A program made the translations under genes and the position numbers. Below, piece after piece: positions 18,558-28,102 of a stretch of 64,000 nucleotides of DNA (position 1 is the first letter of the stretch; every line of letters starts with the position of its first letter). Location of the stretch: the NCBI GenBank assembly GCA_030432635.1, contig JAUIMB010000004.1, positions 232,160 through 296,159 of the forward strand. The letters are read 5' to 3'. The notes beneath the pieces were generated by a model. That model worked only from the letters and a program-made list of their open reading frames with translations. It was not told the DNA's origin and did no database searches. The DNA comes from Bacteroidia bacterium (lineage in GTDB: Bacteria; Bacteroidota; Bacteroidia; Flavobacteriales; Flavobacteriaceae).

Positions 18558-19060
18558 TACTGTCTTGTATGTGATTTGATAATTGTACTATGATGCGGGA
18601 ATTTTTTCAAGAGCCAATCCCGTTTTGCCAAGGTGAAATCCTTAAAATCAAATCCAGGTGCAACTGTGCAACCAGCTAATGCAAAACTATTGGGTTGAAG
18701 TACTTTGGCAGCAAACCATACGTCTTTAGGAACCACAAATTGAGGTAACTGACCTTTTATAATATTACTGCCTATACGTACTTTATTGAGTACTCCTTCA
18801 TTAGTGATCATTGTGATTTCGATTGGGTCACCAGCATAAAAATGCCACATTTCATCTTGATTGACCTTATGAAATGCAGAAAAGTCATCAGATTTCAGTA
18901 AATAATAGATACCAGTACAGTAATTGCGATTTCCTTCAAAGGAATTTGGCAAACAATCTTCAGAAATCACACCATCGCTTCTGTAGGTTTCTTTATAAAA
19001 ACCACCTTCAGGATGAGGTAATAAGGAAAGTGCTTTTACTATAGCTTCAGCAGTAACCAT
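18557..19060 (-). CDS. DUF985 cupin-fold protein
   Basis: A 167-residue cupin of the DUF985 family, counting from the ATG of MVTAEAIVKAL at 19060. The reading frame extends to 19096, inside panB, but the upstream 12 residues are not family-like. Motifs seen: HPEGGFYKETYRS, TGIYYLLKSDDFSAFHKVNQDEMWHFYAGDP and GCTVAPGFDFKDF. Related proteins bind sugars or metal; the activity is unknown. The gene begins 4 nt after the panB stop and is coupled to rluA-like gene. Confidence 0.82.
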   Translation of the reverse strand: MVTAEAIVKALSLLPHPEGGFYKETYRSDGVISEDCLPNSFEGNRNYCTGIYYLLKSDDFSAFHKVNQDEMWHFYAGDPIEITMITNEGVLNKVRIGSNIIKGQLPQFVVPKDVWFAAKVLQPNSFALAGCTVAPGFDFKDFTLAKRDWLLKKFPHHSTIIKSHTRQ

Positions 19061-19064
19061 CCGA

Positions 19065-19883
19065 TTAATATTGCTCCTTCTTATTTGGAAAGTCAAGTGA
19101 TTTCACATCGTTGACATATTGACCAATAGCCTTGGTCATGTCTTCATACAGATTCATGTAACGTCGTAAAAACCTTGGATTGAATTCGTGTGTCATCCCG
19201 ATCATGTCATGCAACACAAGCACTTGTCCGTCAACACCTGCTCCAGCACCAATGCCTATAACAGGTATTGAAACACTTTCGGCAACTTCTCTGGCTAATT
19301 TAGCAGGTATTTTCTCTAGAACAATTCCAAAACAACCTGCTTTTTCAAGCATAATAGCATCATCCCTAAGACGTTGTGCTTCTTCTTCCTCTTTTGCACG
19401 AACCGTATAGGTTCCAAATTTATAAATCGATTGTGGTGTAAGTCCTAAATGTCCCATCACTGGAATACCTGCATTCAAAATACGTTTGATGGATTCCTTG
19501 ACTTCCTTTCCACCTTCCATTTTTACTGCATGGCCACCCGATTCCTTCATGATTCTAATTGCAGAACGTAAGGCTTCCTTTGGATCGCTTTGATAGCTGC
19601 CAAAGGGTAAATCAACAACAACCAATGCTCTATCTATAGCACGCACCACTGAAGAGGCATGATATATCATTTGATCCAAGGTAATTGGTAACGTGGTTTC
19701 ATGTCCAGCCATAACATTACTGGCAGAATCACCAACCAAAATCACGTCAACACCTGCCTCATCAACAATCTTTGCCATGGTATAATCATAAGCAGTAAGC
19801 ATGGATATCTTTTCCTTGTTTTGCTTCATTTCCACTAAGGATTTCACCGTAATCCGTTTGTAATCTTTTTTAGCTGTTGACAT
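19065..19883 (-). CDS. panB: 3-methyl-2-oxobutanoate hydroxymethyltransferase
   Basis: A 272-residue PanB: it transfers a hydroxymethyl group from methylene-tetrahydrofolate to ketoisovalerate, making ketopantoate for pantothenate and CoA. Conserved stretches are [41 protein letters not shown] (metal-binding Asp), [17 protein letters not shown] and [14 protein letters not shown] with the catalytic Glu just before. Length is normal. It heads a three-gene leftward unit with the cupin and the pseudouridine synthase; other pan genes are absent here. Confidence 0.95.
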   Translation of the reverse strand: MSTAKKDYKRITVKSLVEMKQNKEKISMLTAYDYTMAKIVDEAGVDVILVGDSASNVMAGHETTLPITLDQMIYHASSVVRAIDRALVVVDLPFGSYQSDPKEALRSAIRIMKESGGHAVKMEGGKEVKESIKRILNAGIPVMGHLGLTPQSIYKFGTYTVRAKEEEEAQRLRDDAIMLEKAGCFGIVLEKIPAKLAREVAESVSIPVIGIGAGAGVDGQVLVLHDMIGMTHEFNPRFLRRYMNLYEDMTKAIGQYVNDVKSLDFPNKKEQY

Positions 19884-20006
19884 GATTGAAATTTTTGTTT
19901 CTGTAAAAATACAGAGTTTTGTTAAACTTTACTTGTTCTTGTAAAAAGGATTTTACTTTACATTGTGTAATGGTTTTGATGTTCGTGTTGAGTATATTAT
20001 AATGTG

Positions 20007-21431
20007 TTAGCAATCTGTCAAATGCACACCAACAGCCAAACCACCTTCTGAGGTTTCTTTGTACTTGGTATTCATGTCTTTTGCTGTTTCCCACATCGTA
20101 TTGACTACCTTATCCAATGGAACCTTGACATTTTTGGGATCTGTATCCAGAGCCAATTCGCAGGCGTTAATTGCCTTTATTGCTCCCATGGCATTACGCT
20201 CTATACAAGGTACTTGTACCAACCCACCAATAGGATCGCAGGTCATACCTAGATGATGCTCCATGGCTATTTCTGCCGCTATCAAGACTTGTTCTGGTGT
20301 TCCTCCAGAAAGTTCACAAAGCGCAGCAGCAGCCATTGCTGAGGACACGCCAATTTCAGCTTGGCAGCCACCCATTGCGGCACTTATAGTTGCTCCCTTT
20401 TTAAAGATACTTCCAATTTCACCAGCGACCAAAAGGAAACGTTTGATGTCCTCAAAATTGCCATCATGGTTTTCTATGACGAGATAGTACATCAGTACTG
20501 CAGGAATCACACCAGCACTACCATTTGTTGGTGCTGTCACGACGCGACCGAGGGATGCATTAACTTCGTTAACTGCCAAGGCAAAGCAGCTGACCCATTT
20601 TAGGATTTGTCGGAACTTTACTTCGGTATTTCTGATGGCATTCAACCATTCAACAGGTGTGGTGTAGGGCTCATTACCTTTTAGGTTTTTGTGCATGTCG
20701 AATGCACGTCGTTTAACATTTAATCCACCTGGAAGATGGCCTTCGGTATGACAACCAATATACATGCACTCCAACATGGTGTCCCAAATGCGTTTTAGCT
20801 CTAAATTGATGCTGTCTTCGTCTCTGATGGACTTTTCGTTTTCAAGCACCACTCCAGAAATAGGTAGGTTTAATTGATGACAATACTTCAGGAGTTCGTC
20901 GCCAGTGGATGTTGGGTAAGGGAAGGTGCAATAGAATATGATTTTATTGGCTTTGGATACTTTTCGTTCTTCTTGAACTACAAATCCGCCACCAATGGAG
21001 TAATATGTAGAACGGTAACGTCTTCCGTTGATTAGTGCTGAAAACGTTAAAGCATTGGCATGAAACGGTAAAAACTTTCTGTTGAATATAATGTCCTTTC
21101 CAATATCAAAATCCATCACCTTTTCATTATTGAATGCTAAGGTTTTTGAGTTTTCGATAGCTTTAATGATGATGTCAATTTGATCCACAGGAATGTACTC
21201 TGGATCAGCACCACTTAAACCTAATAATACAGCATAGTCGGTGGCATGACCTTTTCCGGTTAAGGATAATGAGCCATAAAGATCTACAGTGATGTTTTCA
21301 ACCTTTTCGAACTTTTTGGTGTCCTTGAGCTCTTTGATCCAACGTTCTGCGGCTCGCCACGGACCTAAAGTATGTGAACTGGAAGGACCAACACCTATCT
21401 TTAGCATATCAAAAACCGAAATACTTTCCAT
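20007..21431 (-). CDS. sdaA: L-serine ammonia-lyase, single-chain iron-sulfur type
   Basis: A 474-residue L-serine dehydratase that converts serine to pyruvate and ammonia. Beta and alpha domains are fused: [23 protein letters not shown] at the start, [13 protein letters not shown], then the alpha part with [14 protein letters not shown] and [18 protein letters not shown]. Cys residues for a [4Fe-4S] cluster lie in [15 protein letters not shown] and QVPCIERNA. The gene stands alone; the 123 nt before panB and 425 nt before dnaK contain no other gene. Confidence 0.93.
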   Translation of the reverse strand: MESISVFDMLKIGVGPSSSHTLGPWRAAERWIKELKDTKKFEKVENITVDLYGSLSLTGKGHATDYAVLLGLSGADPEYIPVDQIDIIIKAIENSKTLAFNNEKVMDFDIGKDIIFNRKFLPFHANALTFSALINGRRYRSTYYSIGGGFVVQEERKVSKANKIIFYCTFPYPTSTGDELLKYCHQLNLPISGVVLENEKSIRDEDSINLELKRIWDTMLECMYIGCHTEGHLPGGLNVKRRAFDMHKNLKGNEPYTTPVEWLNAIRNTEVKFRQILKWVSCFALAVNEVNASLGRVVTAPTNGSAGVIPAVLMYYLVIENHDGNFEDIKRFLLVAGEIGSIFKKGATISAAMGGCQAEIGVSSAMAAAALCELSGGTPEQVLIAAEIAMEHHLGMTCDPIGGLVQVPCIERNAMGAIKAINACELALDTDPKNVKVPLDKVVNTMWETAKDMNTKYKETSEGGLAVGVHLTDC

Positions 21432-21521
21432 GAACGATTAAATTTTAAGTAAATATAATATTGTTTCAGGGACTGTAAATAAATGTTTCATAGTATTTCT
21501 GCTCTTAATATACATTTAAAA

Positions 21522-21592
21522 TGCGCAAGGGATTGCAGCGGCATCCTTTTTTAAAACTTCAAAAAAGATACAGCGAAAAGCCCGACCCTTTG
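21522..21592 (+). ncRNA. Candidate structured RNA element upstream of dnaK (Flavo-1-like?)
   Basis: The stretch is much more GC-rich than its flanks and can fold. CAAGGG at 21526-21531 pairs with CCCTTTG at 21586-21592 as the closing stem. ATCCTTTTTT at 21543-21552 pairs with AAAAAAGAT at 21561-21569 as an inner hairpin with one bulge. Between them lie the unpaired-looking GCAGCGG and CAGCGAAAAGCCCG. From memory, near-identical AGCGAAAAGCCCG elements recur in flavobacterial intergenic regions, possibly the Flavo-1 motif; the family name and strand are not verified. It could instead be a terminator or a repeat. Confidence 0.45.
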
Positions 21593-21856
21593 TATCACAT
21601 ACTTAAAACGGATTGATTATGATACCTGAATTCATCAAAGGGTTGCGCCCAAAATAACCATGGCATAATAATCTACTGAAGGTATGACTGTCGATTTTAG
21701 TGCTGTATATGCTAATCCTGACGCATTGCAAACAAAAAAATGACATGATGTCATATATTTTGTCATGGCATAATCATTGTCATATGAGTAAACGAAATTA
21801 ATTATGAACAACACATTTCCGAAGTAAAGGAAATAAAGCACACTAAATATAACATT
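21593..21856. promoter_or_regulatory. dnaK upstream region with palindrome and spaced repeats
   Basis: The region holds a perfect 15-nt palindrome ATGACATGATGTCAT at 21740-21754, two more GTCAT half-sites at 21762 and 21779, and a direct repeat CATGGCATAAT at 21659-21669 and 21764-21774, spaced exactly 105 nt. No CIRCE element (TTAGCACTC-N9-GAGTGCTAA) is present, so HrcA control is unlikely. The sequence TATATTTTG at 21754-21762 is a one-base-longer relative of the TAnnTTTG promoter box. A heat-shock regulator site is plausible but unproven. Confidence 0.4.
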
Positions 21857-23764
21857 ATGAGCAAGATTATTGGAATTGATTTAGGAACTACGAATTCATG
21901 CGTTTCAGTAATGGAAGGTAATGAGCCAGTAGTTATCCCAAATGCTGAAGGTAAACGAACAACACCTTCGGTGATCGCCTTTGTTGAGGGTGGCGAAATC
22001 AAGGTTGGAGATCCAGCAAAACGACAAGCAGTAACAAACCCGACAAAAACCGTTTATTCAATTAAGCGTTTTATGGGTAATAAGTATTCTGAGTCTAAAA
22101 AAGAAGCAGAACGCGTACCATATAAAGTAGTTAAAGGTGATAATGACACACCTAGAGTTGATATTGATGGACGTTTATATACACCACAAGAATTATCGGC
22201 AATGATTCTTCAGAAAATGAAGAAAACTGCCGAAGATTATTTAGGTCAGGATGTAAGTCGTGCTGTAATTACAGTACCTGCTTACTTTAATGATTCTCAG
22301 CGACAAGCGACTAAAGAAGCTGGTGAAATTGCAGGTTTAAAGGTAGAGCGAATCATTAATGAGCCTACAGCAGCAGCTTTGGCTTATGGCTTAGATAAAA
22401 AAGGAACAGACCAAAAAATCGTTGTATTTGATTTTGGTGGTGGAACACATGACGTTTCCATTCTAGAATTAGGTGATGGTGTTTTTGAAGTATTGTCTAC
22501 AGATGGTGATACGCACTTAGGTGGTGACGATGTTGATGAAAAAATCATAAACTGGTTGGCTGAGGAGTTCAACAGTGAAGAAGGTATTGATTTGCGTAAA
22601 GACCCAATGGCTTTACAACGTTTAAAAGAAGCTTCAGAGAAAGCGAAAATTGAACTGTCATCGTCTGCACAAACAGAAATTAACTTGCCATACGTAACGG
22701 CTACTGCTAGTGGACCAAAGCACTTGGTAAGAACCTTAACACGTTCGAAGTTTGAACAATTGATCGACGATTTGGTAAAACGTACCATTGAGCCATGTGA
22801 ATCGGCTTTAAAGGCGGCAGGTTTATCAAAAAGTGATATTGATGAGGTAATTTTAGTTGGTGGATCTACACGTATACCAGCGGTTCAAGCAGCTGTAGAG
22901 AAATTCTTTGGAAAAGCACCTAGCAAAGGGGTGAATCCAGATGAGGTTGTTTCTCTAGGAGCAGGAATCCAAGGTGGTGTATTGACTGGTGATGTAAAAG
23001 ATGTGTTATTATTGGACGTCACTCCATTATCATTAGGTATTGAAACGATGGGTAATGTATTTACCAAATTGATTGAAGCGAATACTACAATCCCAACTAA
23101 GAAATCACAAGTATTCTCAACGGCAGCAGATAATCAGCCATCGGTAGAAATCCATGTATTGCAAGGAGAACGTGCCATGGCAGCAGATAATAAAACCATT
23201 GGTCGTTTCCACTTAGATGGAATTCCACCAGCACAACGAGGTGTGCCTCAAATTGAAGTCACCTTCGATATTGATGCGAATGGTATCATTAAAGTGTCTG
23301 CAACAGATAAAGCGACTGGTAAATCGCAAGACATTCGTATCGAGGCGTCTTCAGGGTTGACCGAAGAGGAAATCCAAAAGATGAAAGCCGAAGCTGAAGC
23401 GAATGCTGAAGCTGATGCTAAGGCGAAGGAAACTGCAGATAAATTGAATCAGGCTGATGCTATGATTTTCCAAACTGAAAATCAGTTAAAGGAATTTGGT
23501 GACAAGTTATCTGATGACAAGAAGAAGCCAATTGAAGAGGCTTTGGAAGAATTGAAGAAAGCCTACGAAACTAAGGATATTGCAGTGATCGAACCAGCTT
23601 TGGAGAAAATCAATGAAGCATGGAAAGTAGCTTCTGAAGAAATGTACAAAGCACAGGCCGAAGCGCAGCAAGGAGGTGCAGATGCAGCAGGTCCAGATGC
23701 TAGTCAAAATGGACAAGCAGAAGGAAGTGATGTTGAAGACGTAGACTTCGAGGAAGTGAAGTAA
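21857..23764 (+). CDS. dnaK: Molecular chaperone DnaK (Hsp70)
   Basis: A 635-residue Hsp70. The ATPase domain begins [19 protein letters not shown] and carries [13 protein letters not shown] and [11 protein letters not shown]. The substrate domain includes [15 protein letters not shown] and [16 protein letters not shown], followed by a helical lid and an acidic tail ending [11 protein letters not shown]. Length and C-terminal motif are normal. It folds nascent and stressed proteins in the cytoplasm with DnaJ and GrpE, which are not adjacent. It is monocistronic, with a terminator at 23825. Confidence 0.97.
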   Translation: MSKIIGIDLGTTNSCVSVMEGNEPVVIPNAEGKRTTPSVIAFVEGGEIKVGDPAKRQAVTNPTKTVYSIKRFMGNKYSESKKEAERVPYKVVKGDNDTPRVDIDGRLYTPQELSAMILQKMKKTAEDYLGQDVSRAVITVPAYFNDSQRQATKEAGEIAGLKVERIINEPTAAALAYGLDKKGTDQKIVVFDFGGGTHDVSILELGDGVFEVLSTDGDTHLGGDDVDEKIINWLAEEFNSEEGIDLRKDPMALQRLKEASEKAKIELSSSAQTEINLPYVTATASGPKHLVRTLTRSKFEQLIDDLVKRTIEPCESALKAAGLSKSDIDEVILVGGSTRIPAVQAAVEKFFGKAPSKGVNPDEVVSLGAGIQGGVLTGDVKDVLLLDVTPLSLGIETMGNVFTKLIEANTTIPTKKSQVFSTAADNQPSVEIHVLQGERAMAADNKTIGRFHLDGIPPAQRGVPQIEVTFDIDANGIIKVSATDKATGKSQDIRIEASSGLTEEEIQKMKAEAEANAEADAKAKETADKLNQADAMIFQTENQLKEFGDKLSDDKKKPIEEALEELKKAYETKDIAVIEPALEKINEAWKVASEEMYKAQAEAQQGGADAAGPDASQNGQAEGSDVEDVDFEEVK

Positions 23765-23824
23765 TGATTGTCATTCCGAGAGTAGTCGAGGAATCTCAAA
23801 TAAATAGCTTAACATTTGAAAAAG

Positions 23825-23851
23825 CGCAATCCGAAAGGGTTGCGTTTTTTT
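23825..23851 (+). terminator. Rho-independent terminator of dnaK
   Basis: CGCAATCC at 23825-23832 pairs with GGGTTGCG around a GAAA tetraloop, one pair being U-G, and is followed by seven T from 23845. It lies about 60 nt after the dnaK stop and before the methyltransferase gene. Confidence 0.8.
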
Positions 23852-23894
23852 GTTATTGTATTTTTATTCTATCTAAAACCCTTACTTTGCAGAT

Positions 23895-25124
23895 ATGAAA
23901 TTTTCAGCATCGATAACGTGTTCATATCAACCTAAACGCTTAGCAGTAAAGCTTACGACTAAAGGAGAGAACCATGTGCAGCAAGGCCATCCTTGGGTGT
24001 TTTCCGAAAGTATCACAAAAATTAATAGTGATGCAAAAACAGGTGATTTAGCCATAGTCTTCGGAAAAAGAAGCAATAGCATGATAGGTATAGGTTTGTA
24101 TGATGGCGATTCTCCAATCCGTATTAAAATGATCTACAATGATCGTGCTTCGGTACAAGTTAATGCTGCGTTTTTCCAGAATAAAATTCAAGAGGCCTAT
24201 CAAAAGCGATTGCCTTTACTTAAAACCAAGACCAATAGCTATCGGCTTCTTTTTGGTGAGAATGACGGATTTCCATCGCTTATTGCCGATGTGTATGGTT
24301 CGGTGTTGGTGGTGAAGTTATATTCTGAAATATGGTTGCCCTATTTACAGGTTATCCTAGAAGATTTGGTTGAGGTATCCCAATGCGAGACTGCGGTGAT
24401 GCGGTTAAGTCGTGGACTACAACAATCAAAATCGCATCATCTCAAAGATGGCGAAGTTGTGTTTGGTACTTTAAACAATGAGGTTGTAATCTTTGATGAG
24501 CACAGTGTTCGGTTTTCGGCTAACGTTATCAAAGGTCATAAGACGGGTTATTTCTTGGACCATCGTGACAACCGACGACAAGTTGGACTCTTAAGCAAAA
24601 ATAAAACTGTTTTGGATGTGTTTTCTTATGCTGGTGGGTTTTCGGTACATGCTTTAGCCAATGGCGCAAAAGAAGTTACAAGTGTAGATATAAGTGCTCA
24701 AGCGTTGGAAATAGCAGTTGAAAATGGAAAGCTAAATGATTATTCGGGACGACATTTTACTATTGTAGGTGATGCATTTGAGGTATTAGAGGAGTTTATT
24801 TCTGAACGGAAAACATTTGATGTGGTCGTTATTGATCCGCCTAGTTTTGCCAAACAGCAATCTGAAATTCAACTAGCAAAGAAAAAATATGCGCAATTAG
24901 CAAAGTTAGGAGCTAAGTTAACCAATACAAATGGTCTTTTGGTGTTAGCGTCGTGTTCATCGAGAGTTAAGGCGGAATCATTCTTCGACATCAATGCACA
25001 AGTCTTAAAAAGTACCAACCGAAATTTTTCCGTGGAGAAAAAAACACAACACGACATAGATCATCCTGTAGGATTTCCTGAAGGTGCGTATTTAAAATGT
25101 GGGTATTATCGGTTTCAGGACTAA
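23895..25124 (+). CDS. RlmI-type class I SAM-dependent rRNA methyltransferase
   Basis: A 409-residue protein: an N-terminal PUA domain (KGENHVQQGHPWVFSESITK), a central domain, then a Rossmann methyltransferase domain with the SAM loop VFSYAGGFSVHALANG, acidic SVDIS, and VIDPPSFAK. This is the layout of RlmI, the 23S rRNA m5C1962 methyltransferase; the catalytic Cys lies in VLASCSSRV. The 3' end overlaps the convergent ligase gene by 4 nt (CTAA shared), with no terminator between. Confidence 0.88.
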   Translation: MKFSASITCSYQPKRLAVKLTTKGENHVQQGHPWVFSESITKINSDAKTGDLAIVFGKRSNSMIGIGLYDGDSPIRIKMIYNDRASVQVNAAFFQNKIQEAYQKRLPLLKTKTNSYRLLFGENDGFPSLIADVYGSVLVVKLYSEIWLPYLQVILEDLVEVSQCETAVMRLSRGLQQSKSHHLKDGEVVFGTLNNEVVIFDEHSVRFSANVIKGHKTGYFLDHRDNRRQVGLLSKNKTVLDVFSYAGGFSVHALANGAKEVTSVDISAQALEIAVENGKLNDYSGRHFTIVGDAFEVLEEFISERKTFDVVVIDPPSFAKQQSEIQLAKKKYAQLAKLGAKLTNTNGLLVLASCSSRVKAESFFDINAQVLKSTNRNFSVEKKTQHDIDHPVGFPEGAYLKCGYYRFQD

Positions 25125-26416
25125 TCTATATTTCGCTTATCGATTACCAATATAGGTTTTCTACTCATCTTTGGAAACTTTAGCGCGTTAATATGTGCTT
25201 TATCATGGAACTCGATTCGTGGTGTTACTCTCAATTTTGCCCTAAAATGATCTTTGATGTCCTGTAGCATACGTTCGCTAGCATTTGAAGACGCTATTTT
25301 AATTAAGATCTCATCGGTTCCGATTTTGTTTTTTGAGATTTCAATGATGTAGCTATCGACATATTTAAAATGATTAAGAATATTATCCATTGCTGGCGGA
25401 AATAGTGTCGTGCCTTTATATTTGATCATTTGCTTTTTTCGTCCAGATATTGGTCCAAGCCGTAAAGTATTACGTCCACATTTACAAGGTTCATAGTGTG
25501 CTCTGAGCATATCGCCAGTTTTAAAGCGAATCAATGGCATGGCTTCGATGCCCAGAGTGGTTATGGTCAACTCACCGACTTGTCCTTCTGGAACAGGATT
25601 GTTGTGGTCGTCTAGAATTTCAGTGATAATTAATTCAGGATGCACATGACCTCCTTGTTGTTGTTCACATTCGGTGAATGCGGTTTGCATTTCTGTTGAG
25701 GCATAGGTTGAATATAATTTAATGTTCCAATCAGAGGTGATTTTTTGTCCAAGGGTATTCAATGAAAAATGGTCATCTCTTATAGGTTCTCCAATACATA
25801 TGGCACCTTTGACACTTGAATTATTTAAAAGGATGTCGTTAGACTGAGCATATTCAATAAGTTTTAATAAAAACGAAGGTACTGCGATAAGATAAGTTGG
25901 TTTGAATTTTAAGATTGAATCCCATTGCAATTCTGGAATTCCGGCACCAACACGAATCATTCCTGCACCTAATTGTCGGGCACCCATAACGTAGGCGAGT
26001 CCTGCCATAAAACGTCTATCAACCGTTGTCATTAATTGTAAAATATCATCTTTTGCAACTCCTGCACATTCAAATGAAATGGCTTCGTTGTACGTAAGTC
26101 TACTCAAGTCATGTTCAGTTAAAGCAACAGTTACTGGGTCTCCTAAGGTTCCGGAAGTGGTTACATAATCAATGATGTCGCTTTTTGAAACACATAAGAA
26201 ATCATCATTATGGATTTGAAGATCATCTTTGGTTGTAGGTGGAATCCGCTTTAGGTCTTCAAGAGATTTGATTTCAGAGACAGCTATGTCATGTAATTGA
26301 AATAGTCGTTTGTAGTATGGAGAATGTTCCGATACATATTGTAATGTGGTTTTGAGCTTTTCCTCTTGAAAGGCTTTAATGTGTGCAGTGGATTTTTGTT
26401 CTATATCTGGAATCAT
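25121..26416 (-). CDS. Phenylacetate-CoA ligase-like adenylate-forming enzyme
   Basis: A 431-residue AMP-dependent ligase of the PaaK family. YVTTSGTLGDPVTVALTEHD is the phosphate-binding loop, LYSTYASTEMQTAFTEC and IRFKTGDMLRA are later ANL motifs, and the small C-terminal domain has the GRKKQMIKYKGTTLFPP hinge. A CxCG pair (EPCKCGRN) may bind metal, as in PaaK. As last gene of the flexirubin-type operon it is the obvious candidate to activate 4-coumarate (from the lyase at the far end) as AMP-ester and load it onto a carrier protein or CoA. The substrate is inferred from context only. Confidence 0.85.
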   Translation of the reverse strand: MIPDIEQKSTAHIKAFQEEKLKTTLQYVSEHSPYYKRLFQLHDIAVSEIKSLEDLKRIPPTTKDDLQIHNDDFLCVSKSDIIDYVTTSGTLGDPVTVALTEHDLSRLTYNEAISFECAGVAKDDILQLMTTVDRRFMAGLAYVMGARQLGAGMIRVGAGIPELQWDSILKFKPTYLIAVPSFLLKLIEYAQSNDILLNNSSVKGAICIGEPIRDDHFSLNTLGQKITSDWNIKLYSTYASTEMQTAFTECEQQQGGHVHPELIITEILDDHNNPVPEGQVGELTITTLGIEAMPLIRFKTGDMLRAHYEPCKCGRNTLRLGPISGRKKQMIKYKGTTLFPPAMDNILNHFKYVDSYIIEISKNKIGTDEILIKIASSNASERMLQDIKDHFRAKLRVTPRIEFHDKAHINALKFPKMSRKPILVIDKRNID

Positions 26417-28098
26417 CGTCTTGATTTTCGTCTAGATTTTTTAATATATTTTGAAATGTGCTCAGCGTCAGGCACAGTGGTAATTTCTTTTTGATTGGCA
26501 ATTTCAAAGGCCTCTAAGGCTTTCTTATAAGCTTTATTTTGAAAGTAATAATCACCTTTGAGTTTATGTGCTTTCCAATATTCAGGGTTGAGTGTGGTGA
26601 GCGTACTTAGATCTTCTTCTGTGAGTTTAAGTTCGTTGCTTATGGCATGCTCTACTTTGCGCTCAAGGAGGCGATAGTTTTCATAATTGAGATACACTTG
26701 GGAATTAACAAAAGGATCTTCATTGATGATCAGTTCTTCACTCGATACCGAAGTATTAGAAGGGTTGTTGTCTCTGTTCTTGAAGACCTCATTTAAATCA
26801 TATGCAACAAATTCTCCCAATTGATATGGATTTGATGATATCCAAACCTTTAAATCTTCAGGTTTAAAAACAATGGCATGATGCGCTAATAATTGATTCA
26901 AGGCTTTTTCGTTCCCCAAACCAATATTTTTATCATCAATGCCTTGCTTGTTTCTTAGAATGTCGACCGCTTTAATGGGATTGAGTTTGTCTTGTTCGGC
27001 TAAAAGTTCGGTTAAACGATCAAAGCGATATTTTGAATGACTTTCATCAATGGCCTTAATGTTTCTACGATCATTATCATAGGCCTTACTTTGAAAATGA
27101 TTGGAGCATATCAACTGATTTGAATTTTCAACTTCATACACACCAAAGTTCTTTGGAGAGACTTCAATCAGTAAGGCTTTTTTGTCTATCGCACTTGCCA
27201 CCATTATAGATTCAGATACGAAAACCTCTCGTTTTTTGGCAATAGCTATGGCTTCATCTAAGGTTGAAGCATATTGAAGGATTTCCCGAGTGAGTATAGA
27301 AATAGGTGTTTTTGCCACCAAAGGAATTTTAGATTTACCAGCATTTATTGTTACCGTGAGTCCTTTGTCATTCATACCAGAAACCACACCAATCATTCCT
27401 CCCCAAGTTACAGACATGAAATTATGTCCGTTTGTAGGTTTCACAAATGCAATGATTTTGTCTTTAGCAAAGTCATCTCCAGCGTAGAAGTCGAAGTTTC
27501 TCCCAACCAAAAGTTTACCATCTTGGGTTTTATTGTCCCAAGCAGCAAACGACGTACAGCCAACAAGTGCTAGGTCTTGGAAGGCATGACCAATGTCATG
27601 AGCACCATGAAGGTAAAGTACTCTCAGGTAATCATCGGCTATGTAGTCATAATCATCGCCAGCATATTTAGATAAGCCTAAAATTTCCGCTTTGTATTCA
27701 TCAGGGACATTGAGGTACATTTTTCGATTGTACCAAGCCAATAATTTGCGAAGTAGCTTTTGTTTTGATTCTGAAGGTACAATTTCGGCAACTTTACTTA
27801 AGAAGGCACCTTCTTGCTTTTTAAAAAGTTCTTGTGTAAGCAAACCTGTGTTTAGCCCTAACTGGTATGGATTTCCTTCAACATAGAGTTCCCATTGCCC
27901 ATGTTTGTTTTTGTTTAAAAAATTATTTCCAGCCTGAAAGGTTGAGTCATTGATATTTATACGATTAAGCTCATTGACCTGATAATGACTAACATCTGGA
28001 ACATCCTTTATAGATTTAGATACGCCACATGAAGACAACATCGCTATGAAGACGATCTTCCAAAAACAATAGTTTATATATCTAAGCGTAACATTCAT
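26413..28098 (-). CDS. C45-like autoproteolytic acyltransferase/hydrolase lipoprotein with TPR-like tail
   Basis: A 561-residue lipoprotein (lipobox LSSC, Cys 24) of the C45/acyl-CoA:6-aminopenicillanate acyltransferase-like Ntn-hydrolase family. The likely nucleophile, exposed by self-cleavage, is Cys 181 in LVGCTSFAAWD, followed by GRNFDFYAGDD and GMNDKGLTVTIN, family hallmarks. The last about 100 residues are helical, with one TPR-like repeat (NPEYWKAHKLKGDYYFQNKAYKKALEAFEIA). Such enzymes make or break amide or ester bonds. In the pigment operon it may form the ester between the polyene acid and the resorcinol, or trim the product, in the periplasm. It overlaps the ligase gene by 4 nt. 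Confidence 0.78.
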   Translation of the reverse strand: MNVTLRYINYCFWKIVFIAMLSSCGVSKSIKDVPDVSHYQVNELNRININDSTFQAGNNFLNKNKHGQWELYVEGNPYQLGLNTGLLTQELFKKQEGAFLSKVAEIVPSESKQKLLRKLLAWYNRKMYLNVPDEYKAEILGLSKYAGDDYDYIADDYLRVLYLHGAHDIGHAFQDLALVGCTSFAAWDNKTQDGKLLVGRNFDFYAGDDFAKDKIIAFVKPTNGHNFMSVTWGGMIGVVSGMNDKGLTVTINAGKSKIPLVAKTPISILTREILQYASTLDEAIAIAKKREVFVSESIMVASAIDKKALLIEVSPKNFGVYEVENSNQLICSNHFQSKAYDNDRRNIKAIDESHSKYRFDRLTELLAEQDKLNPIKAVDILRNKQGIDDKNIGLGNEKALNQLLAHHAIVFKPEDLKVWISSNPYQLGEFVAYDLNEVFKNRDNNPSNTSVSSEELIINEDPFVNSQVYLNYENYRLLERKVEHAISNELKLTEEDLSTLTTLNPEYWKAHKLKGDYYFQNKAYKKALEAFEIANQKEITTVPDAEHISKYIKKSRRKSRR

Positions 28099-28102
28099 GT
28101 GT

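Noticed and set aside
20263..20603. Overlapping rightward reading frames within the serine dehydratase gene
   Set aside because: They are antisense to conserved catalytic segments of sdaA and have no family features.
21635..21841. 68-residue leftward reading frame in the dnaK upstream region
   Set aside because: It covers the palindrome and promoter region, has mixed composition and no family features.
21600..21856. Search for a CIRCE element before dnaK
   Set aside because: No TTAGCACTC/GAGTGCTAA repeat is present; only other palindromes were found.
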